DNA from: Deltaproteobacteria bacterium
GTDB lineage: Bacteria; Desulfobacterota; Desulfobacteria; Desulfobacterales; JAFDCJ01
Direction: 5' to 3'
Assembly: GCA_019312835.1 (NCBI GenBank)
Contig: JAFDCJ010000029.1
Span: 1-36,150 of the forward strand
DNA length: 36,150 bases
How positions within the stretch are numbered: position 1 is the first letter of the stretch; each line of letters begins with the position of its first letter. Shown one piece after another: positions 24,549 to 33,700 of this stretch. The notes under the pieces were generated by a model, which saw nothing but the letters and a program-made list of their open reading frames with translations, ran no database searches and had not been told where the DNA came from. The position numbers and the translations under genes are program-made.

Positions 24549-25367
24549 TTAGATTATCCCATTTCTTCGTAAAAAAGTTTCCACGTCCTTCCAGAATACA
24601 CCCCAGTCCGGGGGACAGTCATTGTGACCTGCTTCGTAGACGATCAACTCACTTCGTTTTGCTGCCCGGTGCAGTTTCTGTCCATGGCTGAATGGTATGA
24701 TGGCGTCACGCCTACCGTGTATGATTAAAACCGGGTTGGGGTAGTCCCTGACCACCGCCAGATTATCAAAGGCATCCCGCACGAGAAATGGAGGCGCCAG
24801 GTATCTTAGCGCCATTGGCCGGACCCCTGTAAAAGTGGACATCAGGATGAGAGCGGCCGAGGACCGTTTCCTGGCCAAAGCACATAAAGCGCCTCCGCCC
24901 AGGGAGCGGCCCAGAAAAATTATACGGGACGCATCGATGTCTGTGCGCGCGGCCAGCGCATCATAAGCCTTCACAAATGTCTTTGTTATACTCTCCTGGG
25001 TCGGTGAGCCCTCGGACCGTCCGTAGCCCGGGTATTCCACCAGCAGCAGGGCAATTCCCAGGCGGGTGAACCCTTGAAGCTCTTCGGGCCAATAATCGAT
25101 GATTTCCCCATTGCCATGCGCAAATATTACCGCCGGTGACGGGGATGACATACCCTTTAAAGCAGGCGGTAGATACCAGGCCTCGACCTTGCCGGATTCG
25201 GTAGGCAGCCAGAGGGTTTCCAGACCGGCGATATTCGGCGGGGTTTGCGCCGGCAGGGGTATCTGGCCGCGAGGATACAGGATCTGCCGCTGCACCAGAT
25301 ATAGAAAGCTGCAATAGGCGGTATAAATTATGACGCCCCAGAAAGCATATTTCAGCAGTGGATGCAT
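24549..25367 (-). CDS. Membrane-anchored alpha/beta hydrolase (BEM46/ABHD13-like)
   Basis: A 272-residue serine hydrolase. Residues 5-27 form one membrane anchor (YAFWGVIIYTAYCSFLYLV). The fold continues with FAHGNGE (oxyanion region), EYPGYGRSEG, nucleophile elbow GRSLGGG (S155), acid DAIIP (D221) and EAGHND (H248), a complete catalytic triad. The arrangement matches the BEM46/ABHD13-like group, for which substrates are not established. The active domain is probably on the periplasmic side, which is inferred. It is transcribed away from the ABC operon. Confidence 0.86.
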   Translation of the reverse strand: MHPLLKYAFWGVIIYTAYCSFLYLVQRQILYPRGQIPLPAQTPPNIAGLETLWLPTESGKVEAWYLPPALKGMSSPSPAVIFAHGNGEIIDYWPEELQGFTRLGIALLLVEYPGYGRSEGSPTQESITKTFVKAYDALAARTDIDASRIIFLGRSLGGGALCALARKRSSAALILMSTFTGVRPMALRYLAPPFLVRDAFDNLAVVRDYPNPVLIIHGRRDAIIPFSHGQKLHRAAKRSELIVYEAGHNDCPPDWGVFWKDVETFLRRNGII

Positions 25368-25514
25368 GCCGTCACCATAGGTTATAAAGATTGACTAATC
25401 AACTAATTTTGATCTAAAAATGCATTGACTCGGTATCGGGATAGAGAGTGGGCATTTGATGTGTCCTGGCGGGATCGCCCTTGATATCACCTAGAAATCA
25501 AACTGGTTGTTTTC

Positions 25515-25636
25515 AAATCCGCCGGCAACGGATTTCACCCGCACCGTGTAAAGCACGGACGTGCTTTTGTCTACCCGGCCGCTGGCCGGAAACACGCCCG
25601 CGGCGCGCAGGTCCAGGCCACCCGCTTTGCGGGTGG
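25515..25636 (+). promoter_or_regulatory. Hairpin-rich 5' leader of the BMP ABC transporter operon
   Basis: Five perfect hairpins occur in 122 nt. AAATCCG/CGGATTT is at 25515-25535, CCGTG/CACGG at 25544-25558, AAGCACG/CGTGCTT at 25551-25566, CCGGCC/GGCCGG at 25575-25589 and CCACCCGC/GCGGGTGG at 25618-25636. The second and third share bases 25554-25557 and exclude each other; the third is followed by TTTTG. The structure suggests a regulatory leader, but I do not recognise a known riboswitch consensus. No clear promoter is visible in 25368-25514. Confidence 0.45.
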
Positions 25637-25662
25637 TCGTTGACTCAAAAAGGAGATTCCAA

Positions 25663-26772
25663 ATGTTTGCCAAACGATTGACCCAATTGTCACTAGAAGC
25701 CATCTCAAAAATAGGATGTTGGTTCAATTTCGACGCACCAACAAAGAAATTGGATCAAAAGACATGGGTGAGATGGCCTCTACTAGCACCGGCCGCAGCG
25801 GTAATCGCGCTGCTGATCGGCTGTGGACCGTCAGCGGACGAACCCGATTGCAAGCGCACTGACGTTGTGTGCGTCGGCTTGGTCACGGATGTGGGGGCCA
25901 TCGACGACAAATCCTTTAACCAATCATCCTGGGAAGGGGTTCAGCTTGCCGTCGCCAAACTCGGGGCTCATGGGAATTACATCGAAACCAAAGATGCCAA
26001 AGATTACATGGCCAACATCGAACTGTTTGCCGCCAGGCACTATGATCTCATTGTAACCGTTGGATTCGGCCTGGGAGAGGCCACTATCCAGGCCGCCGCA
26101 AAATATCCGGGCATCCATTTCATCGGCGTTGATCAATTCCAACCCAAAAGCGCCCCCAACGTGGCCGGGCTGATTTTTCACGAAGATCAGGCTGGCTTCA
26201 TGGCCGGATCGTTAGCGGCCATGCTCACTGAATCCGGAATCATCGCCGCCGTGTTGGGTACGGATCTGGTTCCGCCGGTAGTGGCCTTCAAGAAAGGATA
26301 TGAAGCCGGTGCGCGTTACATCAAGCCGGACATCCGGATTATTTCAACCTTTCATCCCGGTGGTCTGGATGTCGCCTTTACCGATCCCGAATGGGGTGCA
26401 TCAACGGCCAAACAGGCCCTTGACCAGGGGGCGGATGTTATATTCGCCGCCGGCGGTACGACCGGAAATGGCGGCCTGATTGAAGTGGCCTCCCATGCGG
26501 GCAAATACTGTATCGGTGTTGACAGCGATCAATGGGTCACGCTTCCGGAAGCACGCCCCTGCCTGGTTTCAAGTGCCATGAAATTGATCACCCCGAGCGT
26601 TTTCGATCTGATTAAATTGTCCGGTGAAGGAAAATTTCCTGCCGGCAATTATTTTGGAGACGTCGGCCTGGCGCCTTTACATGATTTTGACAGCAAAGTT
26701 TCCCGGGAAATCAAGGACCGACTGGCCAGAATCGAGATCGATTTACGTGCAAACACAATTGGCATGGAATAG
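25663..26772 (+). CDS. BMP-family ABC transporter substrate-binding lipoprotein
   Basis: A 369-residue substrate-binding protein of the BmpA/PnrA (Med) family, whose characterised members bind nucleosides. The lipobox LIGC (51-54) follows a hydrophobic segment LLAPAAAVIALLIG. The mature domain has GLVTDVGAIDDKSFNQSSWEG, VGFGLGEA, GVDQFQ, HEDQAGFMAGSLAAM, FAAGGTTGNGGL and GVDSDQW. ATG 25663 is supported by AAGGAGA 7 nt upstream. The roughly 30 residues before the hydrophobic core are unusually long for a lipoprotein signal. It is the first gene of the transporter operon. Confidence 0.92.
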   Translation: MFAKRLTQLSLEAISKIGCWFNFDAPTKKLDQKTWVRWPLLAPAAAVIALLIGCGPSADEPDCKRTDVVCVGLVTDVGAIDDKSFNQSSWEGVQLAVAKLGAHGNYIETKDAKDYMANIELFAARHYDLIVTVGFGLGEATIQAAAKYPGIHFIGVDQFQPKSAPNVAGLIFHEDQAGFMAGSLAAMLTESGIIAAVLGTDLVPPVVAFKKGYEAGARYIKPDIRIISTFHPGGLDVAFTDPEWGASTAKQALDQGADVIFAAGGTTGNGGLIEVASHAGKYCIGVDSDQWVTLPEARPCLVSSAMKLITPSVFDLIKLSGEGKFPAGNYFGDVGLAPLHDFDSKVSREIKDRLARIEIDLRANTIGME

Positions 26773-26812
26773 AACACCAATGGGGTTAAAACCATATAGG
26801 AGTTAGCCTTCC

Positions 26813-27931
26813 ATGCACTCCCAGGACATATCCGCTCCTGTTTCGCCTCGCAATCTGACTGGGCTCATCGGCCAATTGCACACCTTAAGTGTGCCGGTGG
26901 CTGCCGTGTTATTGGGCGCTTTAATTGGCGCAATTATTCTGGCAGCCCACGGCGCCAATCCCTTTAAAGCCTATGCCGCCCTGTTACAGGGCGCATTCGG
27001 CACGATCATTGCCGTGGGCCGCACCTTTGAGAAAACGACGCCGCTGATTTTCAGCGGACTGGCCGTGGCATTTGCCTTCAAGGCCGGATTGTTTAATATC
27101 GGCGCCCAGGGCCAACTGCTTTTCGGGGCGTTGGCGGCCGCAATCGTCGGCTACGGTCTGAATGGTCTTCCGATGATCATTCATCTTCCCCTGGCCCTTT
27201 TTGCCGGAGCTGCAGCCGGCGCTCTCTATGCCGCCATACAGGGGGCGCTCCGGGTGTACACCGGCGCCCACGAAGTCATCACCGGCATCATGCTCAACTA
27301 CGTTGCGATTAATCTTACCGACTACCTGGCCGGCGGCCCTTTCAAAGATCCCACCCCGGGCAATATCATTGCCCGAACCCCCCTGATCCTGGACTCCAGT
27401 AAAATTACCGACATCGGGGGGCTGCCGACCGGATTTATCGTGGCTTTAATGGCGGCTGCGGCCGTCTGGTGGCTGGTAAAACAGACAACTGCCGGCTTTG
27501 AAATCCGGACCGTCGGGCTCAATGTCCATGCAGCCGGCTATGCCGGCATCAAGGTGTCACAAACCATGATTTTAGCCATGGCGCTTAGCGGCCTGCTGGC
27601 GGGCCTGGGAGGCGCCGTCGAAACCCTGGGGGTCGTCCATCGCTACCAGCCCGGATTTAACGTCGGCCTGGGGTTTGACGGAATTACCATCGCCCTGCTG
27701 GCACGGACCCATCCCCTCGGTGTTATCCCGGCCGCTCTTCTGGTTGGTGCCATGAAGGCCGGCTCAAACCAGATGCAATTCAGTGCGGGGGTGGCCATTG
27801 GGATTATAGACGTTGTCTTAGCCCTGATTTTGTTTTTTGTGGCGGCCGAACTGGTCGTGCGCTGGTTGATCAGAAGCAAACCAGCGGCCGGTGAAAAAAT
27901 AACTTTCAGCGCCGGATGGGGGAAGAAATGA
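26813..27931 (+). CDS. ABC transporter permease (nucleoside/BMP type), subunit 1
   Basis: A 372-residue membrane permease of the branched-chain/ribose permease fold used by nucleoside importers (NupP/YufP type). The typical cytoplasmic-loop signature NIGAQGQLLFGALAA follows FKAGLF. A second hallmark is YTGAHEVITGIMLNYVA, and GFDGITIALLARTHPLGVIPAALLVGAM lies near the C-terminus. About nine hydrophobic segments are present. AGGAG lies 9 nt before ATG 26813. It pairs with the second permease, and the gene order lipoprotein-permease-permease-ATPase differs from the commoner lipoprotein-ATPase-permease-permease. Confidence 0.93.
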   Translation: MHSQDISAPVSPRNLTGLIGQLHTLSVPVAAVLLGALIGAIILAAHGANPFKAYAALLQGAFGTIIAVGRTFEKTTPLIFSGLAVAFAFKAGLFNIGAQGQLLFGALAAAIVGYGLNGLPMIIHLPLALFAGAAAGALYAAIQGALRVYTGAHEVITGIMLNYVAINLTDYLAGGPFKDPTPGNIIARTPLILDSSKITDIGGLPTGFIVALMAAAAVWWLVKQTTAGFEIRTVGLNVHAAGYAGIKVSQTMILAMALSGLLAGLGGAVETLGVVHRYQPGFNVGLGFDGITIALLARTHPLGVIPAALLVGAMKAGSNQMQFSAGVAIGIIDVVLALILFFVAAELVVRWLIRSKPAAGEKITFSAGWGKK

Positions 27932-28046
27932 GAGACTGTCCAATGACGATTGGCGAATGCAGGTATTCTCTCTTTTTTATAAAATTAGCTGATCGAAATG
28001 GAAGCGCCAAGCTGCAGGTTATAAAAGAGACATCGGAAAGGCTTCA

Positions 28047-29054
28047 GTGACAACAAATAAGCAAATAACGCAATTCTTCAAAAACCACACAGTCGCGTGC
28101 GCATTTGGATTACTCATCTGTGCGGTTATCATCTGGTTTTACCGCCTGAATCCCCTTGTCACCACAGCTGTTTTGGCTTCCGCGGTGCGTCAATCCACGC
28201 CATTGGTTCTGGGGGCGTTGTGCGGGCTTCTGGGAGAGCGCTCCGGGGTGATGAATATCGGCATAGAGGGGCAAATGCTTTTCGCGGCCTTTGTTGGGTT
28301 TATGGTCAATGTGGGGACAGGCAATCTTGCCCTGGCGGTTACGGCCGGAATTCTTGCCGGCGGGATTTTGGGGCTGCTGCTGGCCGTCATGACCGTGACC
28401 TTGCGAATCGACCAGATCATCGGGGGCGTGGTCATCAATATCCTGGCGGTGGGCCTGACCGGTTATTTTTATAAGGTGGGACTGAGCACCGGCGGCAAGC
28501 TTGGGGCTATGGCGCTGAAACCGTTGAATGAGATTCCCCTCATTGGCGCGGTGCTTTTCAACAACCCGCCCATTACATACCTGACCATTTTGCTGGTCTT
28601 CGTCGTTCAATTCGTTCTGTTTTACACGCCCTGGGGGCTGCGTACCCGGGCCGTGGGTGAGCATCCCGCCGCGGCCGACACGCTGGGGGTGAACGTCTTT
28701 TTGGTTCGTTATGTCAATCTTATCTGGGGTGGCGCCATCTCCGGTTTGGCCGGCGCCTTTCTGACCCTGGAGGCCGTTGGGTCTTTTGAGAGAGGGATGA
28801 CGAACGGCCGTGGCTTCATAGCGCTGGCGGTGATGATATTCGGCAAATGGACACCCCTGGGCTCATGGGGCGCTGCCTTGCTTTTCGGTTTGACCACTGC
28901 CGTCCAGACCCAGCTGCAATTTGGCGGGCATATAAAGATTCCCCATCAATTCATCGGCATGTTGCCTTACCTTATGACCGTCATTGTTCTGGCCGGTTTC
29001 GTCGGCGGCGCGCGTGCACCGGCTGGATTGGGAAAGCCTTACCGGAAAGAATAG
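28047..29054 (+). CDS. ABC transporter permease (nucleoside/BMP type), subunit 2
   Basis: A 335-residue permease (NupQ/YufQ type) with the signature MNIGIEGQMLFAAFVGF. LRIDQIIGGVVINILAVGLTGYFY, AVGEHPAAADTLGVNV and RGFIALAVMIFGKWTPLG follow, with about eight to nine membrane segments. The start is GTG 28047 with GGAAAGG 6 nt upstream. It overlaps the ATPase gene by one base (TAGTG). The 115-bp gap to subunit 1 contains part of a GACGATTGGCGAATG repeat unit. Confidence 0.93.
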   Translation: MTTNKQITQFFKNHTVACAFGLLICAVIIWFYRLNPLVTTAVLASAVRQSTPLVLGALCGLLGERSGVMNIGIEGQMLFAAFVGFMVNVGTGNLALAVTAGILAGGILGLLLAVMTVTLRIDQIIGGVVINILAVGLTGYFYKVGLSTGGKLGAMALKPLNEIPLIGAVLFNNPPITYLTILLVFVVQFVLFYTPWGLRTRAVGEHPAAADTLGVNVFLVRYVNLIWGGAISGLAGAFLTLEAVGSFERGMTNGRGFIALAVMIFGKWTPLGSWGAALLFGLTTAVQTQLQFGGHIKIPHQFIGMLPYLMTVIVLAGFVGGARAPAGLGKPYRKE

Positions 29055-30607
29055 TGACCGATAAAGCCATGAAATCGCCTGTTACGCTAAAGCTTCGAGG
29101 GATTAGTAAAAATTTCGGAGATCTGACGGCCAATCGCCGGGTTGATTTTGACCTGGGCCGCGGCGAAATTCATGTGTTGCTGGGTGAGAACGGGGCCGGC
29201 AAATCCACTTTGATGAATATTGTCTGCGGCTTGTACAGCGCGGATGAAGGCAAAATCTATGTTAATGGGCATCGGGCAATTTTTCGGAATCCGCACGATG
29301 CCATTCGACTTGGCATTGGAATGGTCCATCAGCATTTCATGTTGGTTCCCAGATTTACGGTGGCTGAAAACATCATGCTGGGTGCCGAAATCACGCGAGG
29401 GCCCTGCCTGAATATCCCCAGGGCCTGCAACATCGTGCGCGACCTGTCGCTTGAATATGGCCTGCAAGTGGACCCGCACGCCGTTGTTGAGGATCTTCCT
29501 GTGGGCCTGCAGCAGCGCGTCGAGATCATCAAAACCCTCTTTCGGCAGGTCCGGATTCTGGTTCTGGATGAGCCGACCGCCGTGCTCACCCCGCTGGAAG
29601 CCGAAGAATTGTTCAGGGTGATGCGCATGCTGCGCAAACGTGGCGTATCCATCATTTTTATTACCCATAAACTCAAAGAAGTACTGGCGATTGCCGACCG
29701 GGTCAGCGTCATGCGGCGCGGTCGCATGATGGGGACCGTCAAAACATCTGAAACCGATGCGCGCACCTTGGCCAGAATGATGGTTGGGCATGACGTCGAG
29801 ATGGGAATCCCCAAGACGCCCCGTGAGCCGGGCGCAACTGTTTTGGATGTCAACAATTTGAACATTCTCGATGACCGCAATATGCCTGCCGTTACGGATG
29901 TCTCTTTTAAGATTCGCCAGGGTGAGGTTCTGGGTCTGGCCGGTGTTCAGGGCAACGGTCAAACCGAATTGGCGGCGGCTTTAAGCGGTCTGCGTAAAAT
30001 TGAAAGCGGCACCGTCAGGCTGGCAGGAAAAATGCTGCCGTCGCTTTCCCCACGTATCCTGGTCGATGCCGGCGTTGCCCATATCCCTGAAGACCGACTC
30101 AAGCACGGGCTGGTCCGGGAATATAGCGTTGCCGACAATCAGATTTTAAACACGTACTACCAATCACCCTTCGCAAGCTTGCGGCATCGCAATACCAGGG
30201 CCATATTTGCAAATTCAGCCCGTCTCATCCGTCGCTTTAATATTCAAGCCCCCGGGCCGGAGACCGTGACCGGCACCCTTTCCGGGGGCAACCTTCAAAA
30301 AGTCATCGTCTCACGCGAATTGAGCCGCGAGATTTGCCTGTTAATCGCCAGCCAACCCACCCGGGGGCTGGATGTCGGGTCGATCGAGTCTGTGCGTCGT
30401 CACATAGTGGCGCTGCGCAATCGGGGTGTGGCTGTTTTGCTCATTTCGGTTGAACTCGATGAGATCATGATGCTGTCGGATCGCATCGGGGTCATGTTCA
30501 ATGGCCGGATCGCGGCTTTCTTTAAAGCCGCGCAGGTAACCAGGGAAGAGCTGGGGATATGGATGACAGGTGAGCCACTCGCGTGGCAAGCGAGTGGCAG
30601 CTCATAG
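29054..30607 (+). CDS. ABC transporter double ATPase (nucleoside/BMP type)
   Basis: A 517-residue protein with two fused nucleotide-binding domains, as in sugar and nucleoside importers. The first has Walker A GENGAGKST (44-52), a divergent signature LPVGLQQRVEI and Walker B VLVLDEPTAVLTP. The second has the degenerate Walker A GVQGNGQTE, signature LSGGNLQKV and LIASQPTRGLDVGS. GTG 29054 overlaps the permease stop and gives a normal N-terminus; ATG 29069 is an alternative. The last residues (EPLAWQASGS) are encoded by a palindrome with arms GCCACTCGC and GCGAGTGGC, probably acquired. Confidence 0.94.
   Translation: MTDKAMKSPVTLKLRGISKNFGDLTANRRVDFDLGRGEIHVLLGENGAGKSTLMNIVCGLYSADEGKIYVNGHRAIFRNPHDAIRLGIGMVHQHFMLVPRFTVAENIMLGAEITRGPCLNIPRACNIVRDLSLEYGLQVDPHAVVEDLPVGLQQRVEIIKTLFRQVRILVLDEPTAVLTPLEAEELFRVMRMLRKRGVSIIFITHKLKEVLAIADRVSVMRRGRMMGTVKTSETDARTLARMMVGHDVEMGIPKTPREPGATVLDVNNLNILDDRNMPAVTDVSFKIRQGEVLGLAGVQGNGQTELAAALSGLRKIESGTVRLAGKMLPSLSPRILVDAGVAHIPEDRLKHGLVREYSVADNQILNTYYQSPFASLRHRNTRAIFANSARLIRRFNIQAPGPETVTGTLSGGNLQKVIVSRELSREICLLIASQPTRGLDVGSIESVRRHIVALRNRGVAVLLISVELDEIMMLSDRIGVMFNGRIAAFFKAAQVTREELGIWMTGEPLAWQASGSS
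30574..30598. repeat. Palindrome GCCACTCGC-N7-GCGAGTGGC at the ATPase 3' end
   Basis: Perfect 9-bp arms at 30574-30582 and 30590-30598. The same arms occur at 31742-31766 in the kinase gene. The adjoining 30600-30636 holds two AGCTCATAG units (GCTCATAGCTCC and GATAGCTCATAG). Confidence 0.7.
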
Positions 30608-30725
30608 CTCCCTGCTGATAGCTCATAGTTGAAGTTTCAGATGCGCAGAAACTGGCGAATAGGAGAAAGATTCGGTGGTACCGACATGTTGCTGCGACCC
30701 TCTGACGATCAAACTCAAACCGATG

Positions 30726-33700
30726 CTAGTCAGCGGAGGTTGATCTCAATTCATCGGCAAGCTGCAGCAGCCCCTCAAAATCGAAGTTCTCCGCCAGTTG
30801 CGTTATATTTTCACTGAGTCGGGCGTAGGAATCGGATTCTGACACCAGCTCTGCGGCAATTCCTTTCAGGTCGGAAACACTGCCCATTTCAGCGGCATCC
30901 TGCAGGCGTTCGGCCGTCCGGCCTGCCAAATCCGGCGGAAGGGAGACCGCCGCTTCTTGATCGGGGGTTGGGGGTGTTCCGTTTTCCGTTCGCACCAAGG
31001 TCTGGCACGAAGACAATGCCTCCGATAGGGCTGCTTTCAGTTCGGCGAAATTTGCCTCGAATTGTTCCGGCACGGACTCTCCGGCCGCAATTGCTTTTTT
31101 CGCGGAAGCGTCCATGTCGGAGGCGGCCGCCAGCAGCCGGGTGGCTGAAAGGTTGCCGGCAAGCCCCTTGATATTGTGAACCTGGCTGTGAACCTGTTCA
31201 ATGTCATTGGCAATCAGAGCGTTCTGGATATTTTCGGATGCCTTCCGGTAGTTGTTGCCAAAATCCAGTAGCAGCTTCCGGTAAAGCTTGCGATTGCCCT
31301 GCAATCTGTTCAGGCCGGCGGCGAGGTCGAAACCCGACAGTGACTCGGGCAGGTCATCCGCTCCCGGTGCAGTCCCGGCCAAGGGGGATGGTTGATCTGA
31401 AATCATGGCGGGCTCAGCCTTGCTGGAATTCTTCAAATCCGCGGAAACCCTTGATGATCGTTCCGCATGTTCCCCCTGGGGTGTGATCCACTTTTTCAGG
31501 ATTTTGAAAAGCTCATCAGGATCGATGGGTTTGGCCACATGGTCATTCATGCCGGCTGCCAGGCTTTTCTCGCGGTCTCCCGTCATGGCATGGGCCGTCA
31601 TGGCGATGATAGGAAGGTTAGAGGTTTGAGGCCGGAGGTTGGAGGCCTGATCCCTCAAATCTGTCCTTTGGTCTCCGGTTACTGTCAAATCTGTATCCTC
31701 AGCTTTGAGTCCCGCCTCGGCGGGACTGTCAGCTTTGAGCTGCCACTCGCGAATTTTGCGAGTGGCTTCGTATCCATCCATAACGGGCATCTGGATGTCC
31801 ATCAGAACGGCATCATACGGGTTCTTTTTGACGGCGTTCACCGCCTCCTGTCCGTTGCCGGCCACTGTCACATTCAAGCCGGAGCCGGTCAGGATTTCCC
31901 TGGCTACCTGCTGGTTGATTTCATTGTCTTCGACCAATAAAACATGCGCCCCTTTGATGCGGTCGACAATTTTTTCTTCAGCAGGTTTTTTGGCGGAAAC
32001 CGTTGGGGTACTGGGTAGATCTTTGCCGAAAACTGCCATAATCGTATTCAACATCACCGATGGATTGACCGGCTTGATGAGAAATCCATCCAACCCCACA
32101 TCCTCGGCTTTGCGCATCACCTCCTGACGGCCGTAGGCGGTTGCCATGACGATTTTAGGCTGGCGCGCAGGTTCGATAATCGTCTTTAGTTGTCGGGACG
32201 TTTCAATGCCGTCCATTCCAGGCATTTTCCAATCCATAATAACAAGATCGTAGCCGGTCTGTCTTTCGGCCGAATTCCTGATTTCGGTTAAGGCCTTCTC
32301 GCCGGAGTCAACAACGGTCACGTCAAAGGAAAACGATTCCAGAATTTCCCTGAAAATATTCTGCGAGGTGGTGCTGTCATCGACGACCATCACCTTAAGA
32401 TCTTTGAGCTCAGCCGCCAGAAGACGCTTTTTTGCCAGCTTCTGGGAAGCCAATCCAAAAACCGCTGTGAATTTAAAAACGCTGCCCTGGCCGGGTTTGC
32501 TGTCCACCCCAATTTCGCCATCCATCATTTCAACCAGGCGCTTGCTGATGGTGAGGCCCAATCCGGTTCCGCCGAATTTGCGGGTCGTGGAAGTGTCGGC
32601 CTGGGTAAAGGGTTGAAACAGTTTGGCAGCCTGTTCAGCCGTCATGCCGATGCCGGTATCTTTCACCGAAAACGAAAGGGTGGCCCGATCCTCCGTTTTG
32701 TCAACCAGCTGGGTGTTGATCACAATCTCTCCGTGCTCGGTGAACTTAACCGCATTGTTTGTAAGGTTGAGCAGAATCTGACCAAGCCGCAAAGGGTCGC
32801 CAATGAGGGATAGGGGCACATCCGGCGAAGTCGCATATAATATCTCCAGCTTCTTTTCGCGGGCCTTGATCGGCACCATGTTGGCCAGGTTTTCCAGCAC
32901 ATCCTCCAGATTGAACTCAACGGATTCTACGTCCAGTTTTCCGGCCTCGATCTTGGAGAAATCCAGAATATCATTTATGATTCTGAGCAGGGAGTGGGCC
33001 CCGGCCTGTATTTTTTGAATATAATCTTCCTGTTTGGGACTCAGTTCCGTTTGCAGTGCCAGATGGGACATTCCAATGATGGCATTCATTGGGGTGCGGA
33101 TTTCATGACTCATGTTGGCCAGAAAATCGCTTTTGGCCTTATTGGCTTCATCAGCTGCCTTTTTGGCTTCGACCAATTCGGCGGTGCGCTCTTCAACCAG
33201 TTCTTCCAGGTTGTCTCGATGTTTTTTCAACTCCTGTTCCGATGCCTTCAAGGCCGTATCCGACTCCTGGATGGTGTTCATCATTTTGTTGAACGATCGG
33301 CCTAAATGCCCGATTTCATCTCTGGATTTAATTTCAATGCGATGATCGAGCTTTCCCGTACGGGTAATTAAATCAGTGCCTTCGCCGAGCAAGTTCAACG
33401 GTTTGATGACAAAGCGCTGGAGCCCCAGCATGGTCAGGAAACTGAGCATCAGGAGACCTGCGCATAGGGCCAATATCACCGGGACAACCGCCCCCATGAC
33501 TTCATTATCGATTTCGTGCACCGGAAAAACCATTGCGAGCTTCCAGCCCAGCATGGGCGATGTGTAATATATAAAGTATTTTTTCTCAGAACCGCCCGCA
33601 ATTTTGGCATAACCCTGTTTGTTTTTGAAAATGGATTCAAGATCGTGCGGATATACGCTGGTGACGTTTTTGAAAAGCGAGTCCGTTTCGCGGCTGACCA

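Noticed and set aside
28847-29053. 69-codon N-terminal extension of the ABC ATPase
   Set aside because: It overlaps the permease gene in another frame; the GTG at 29054 with stop-start overlap fits the family N-terminus.
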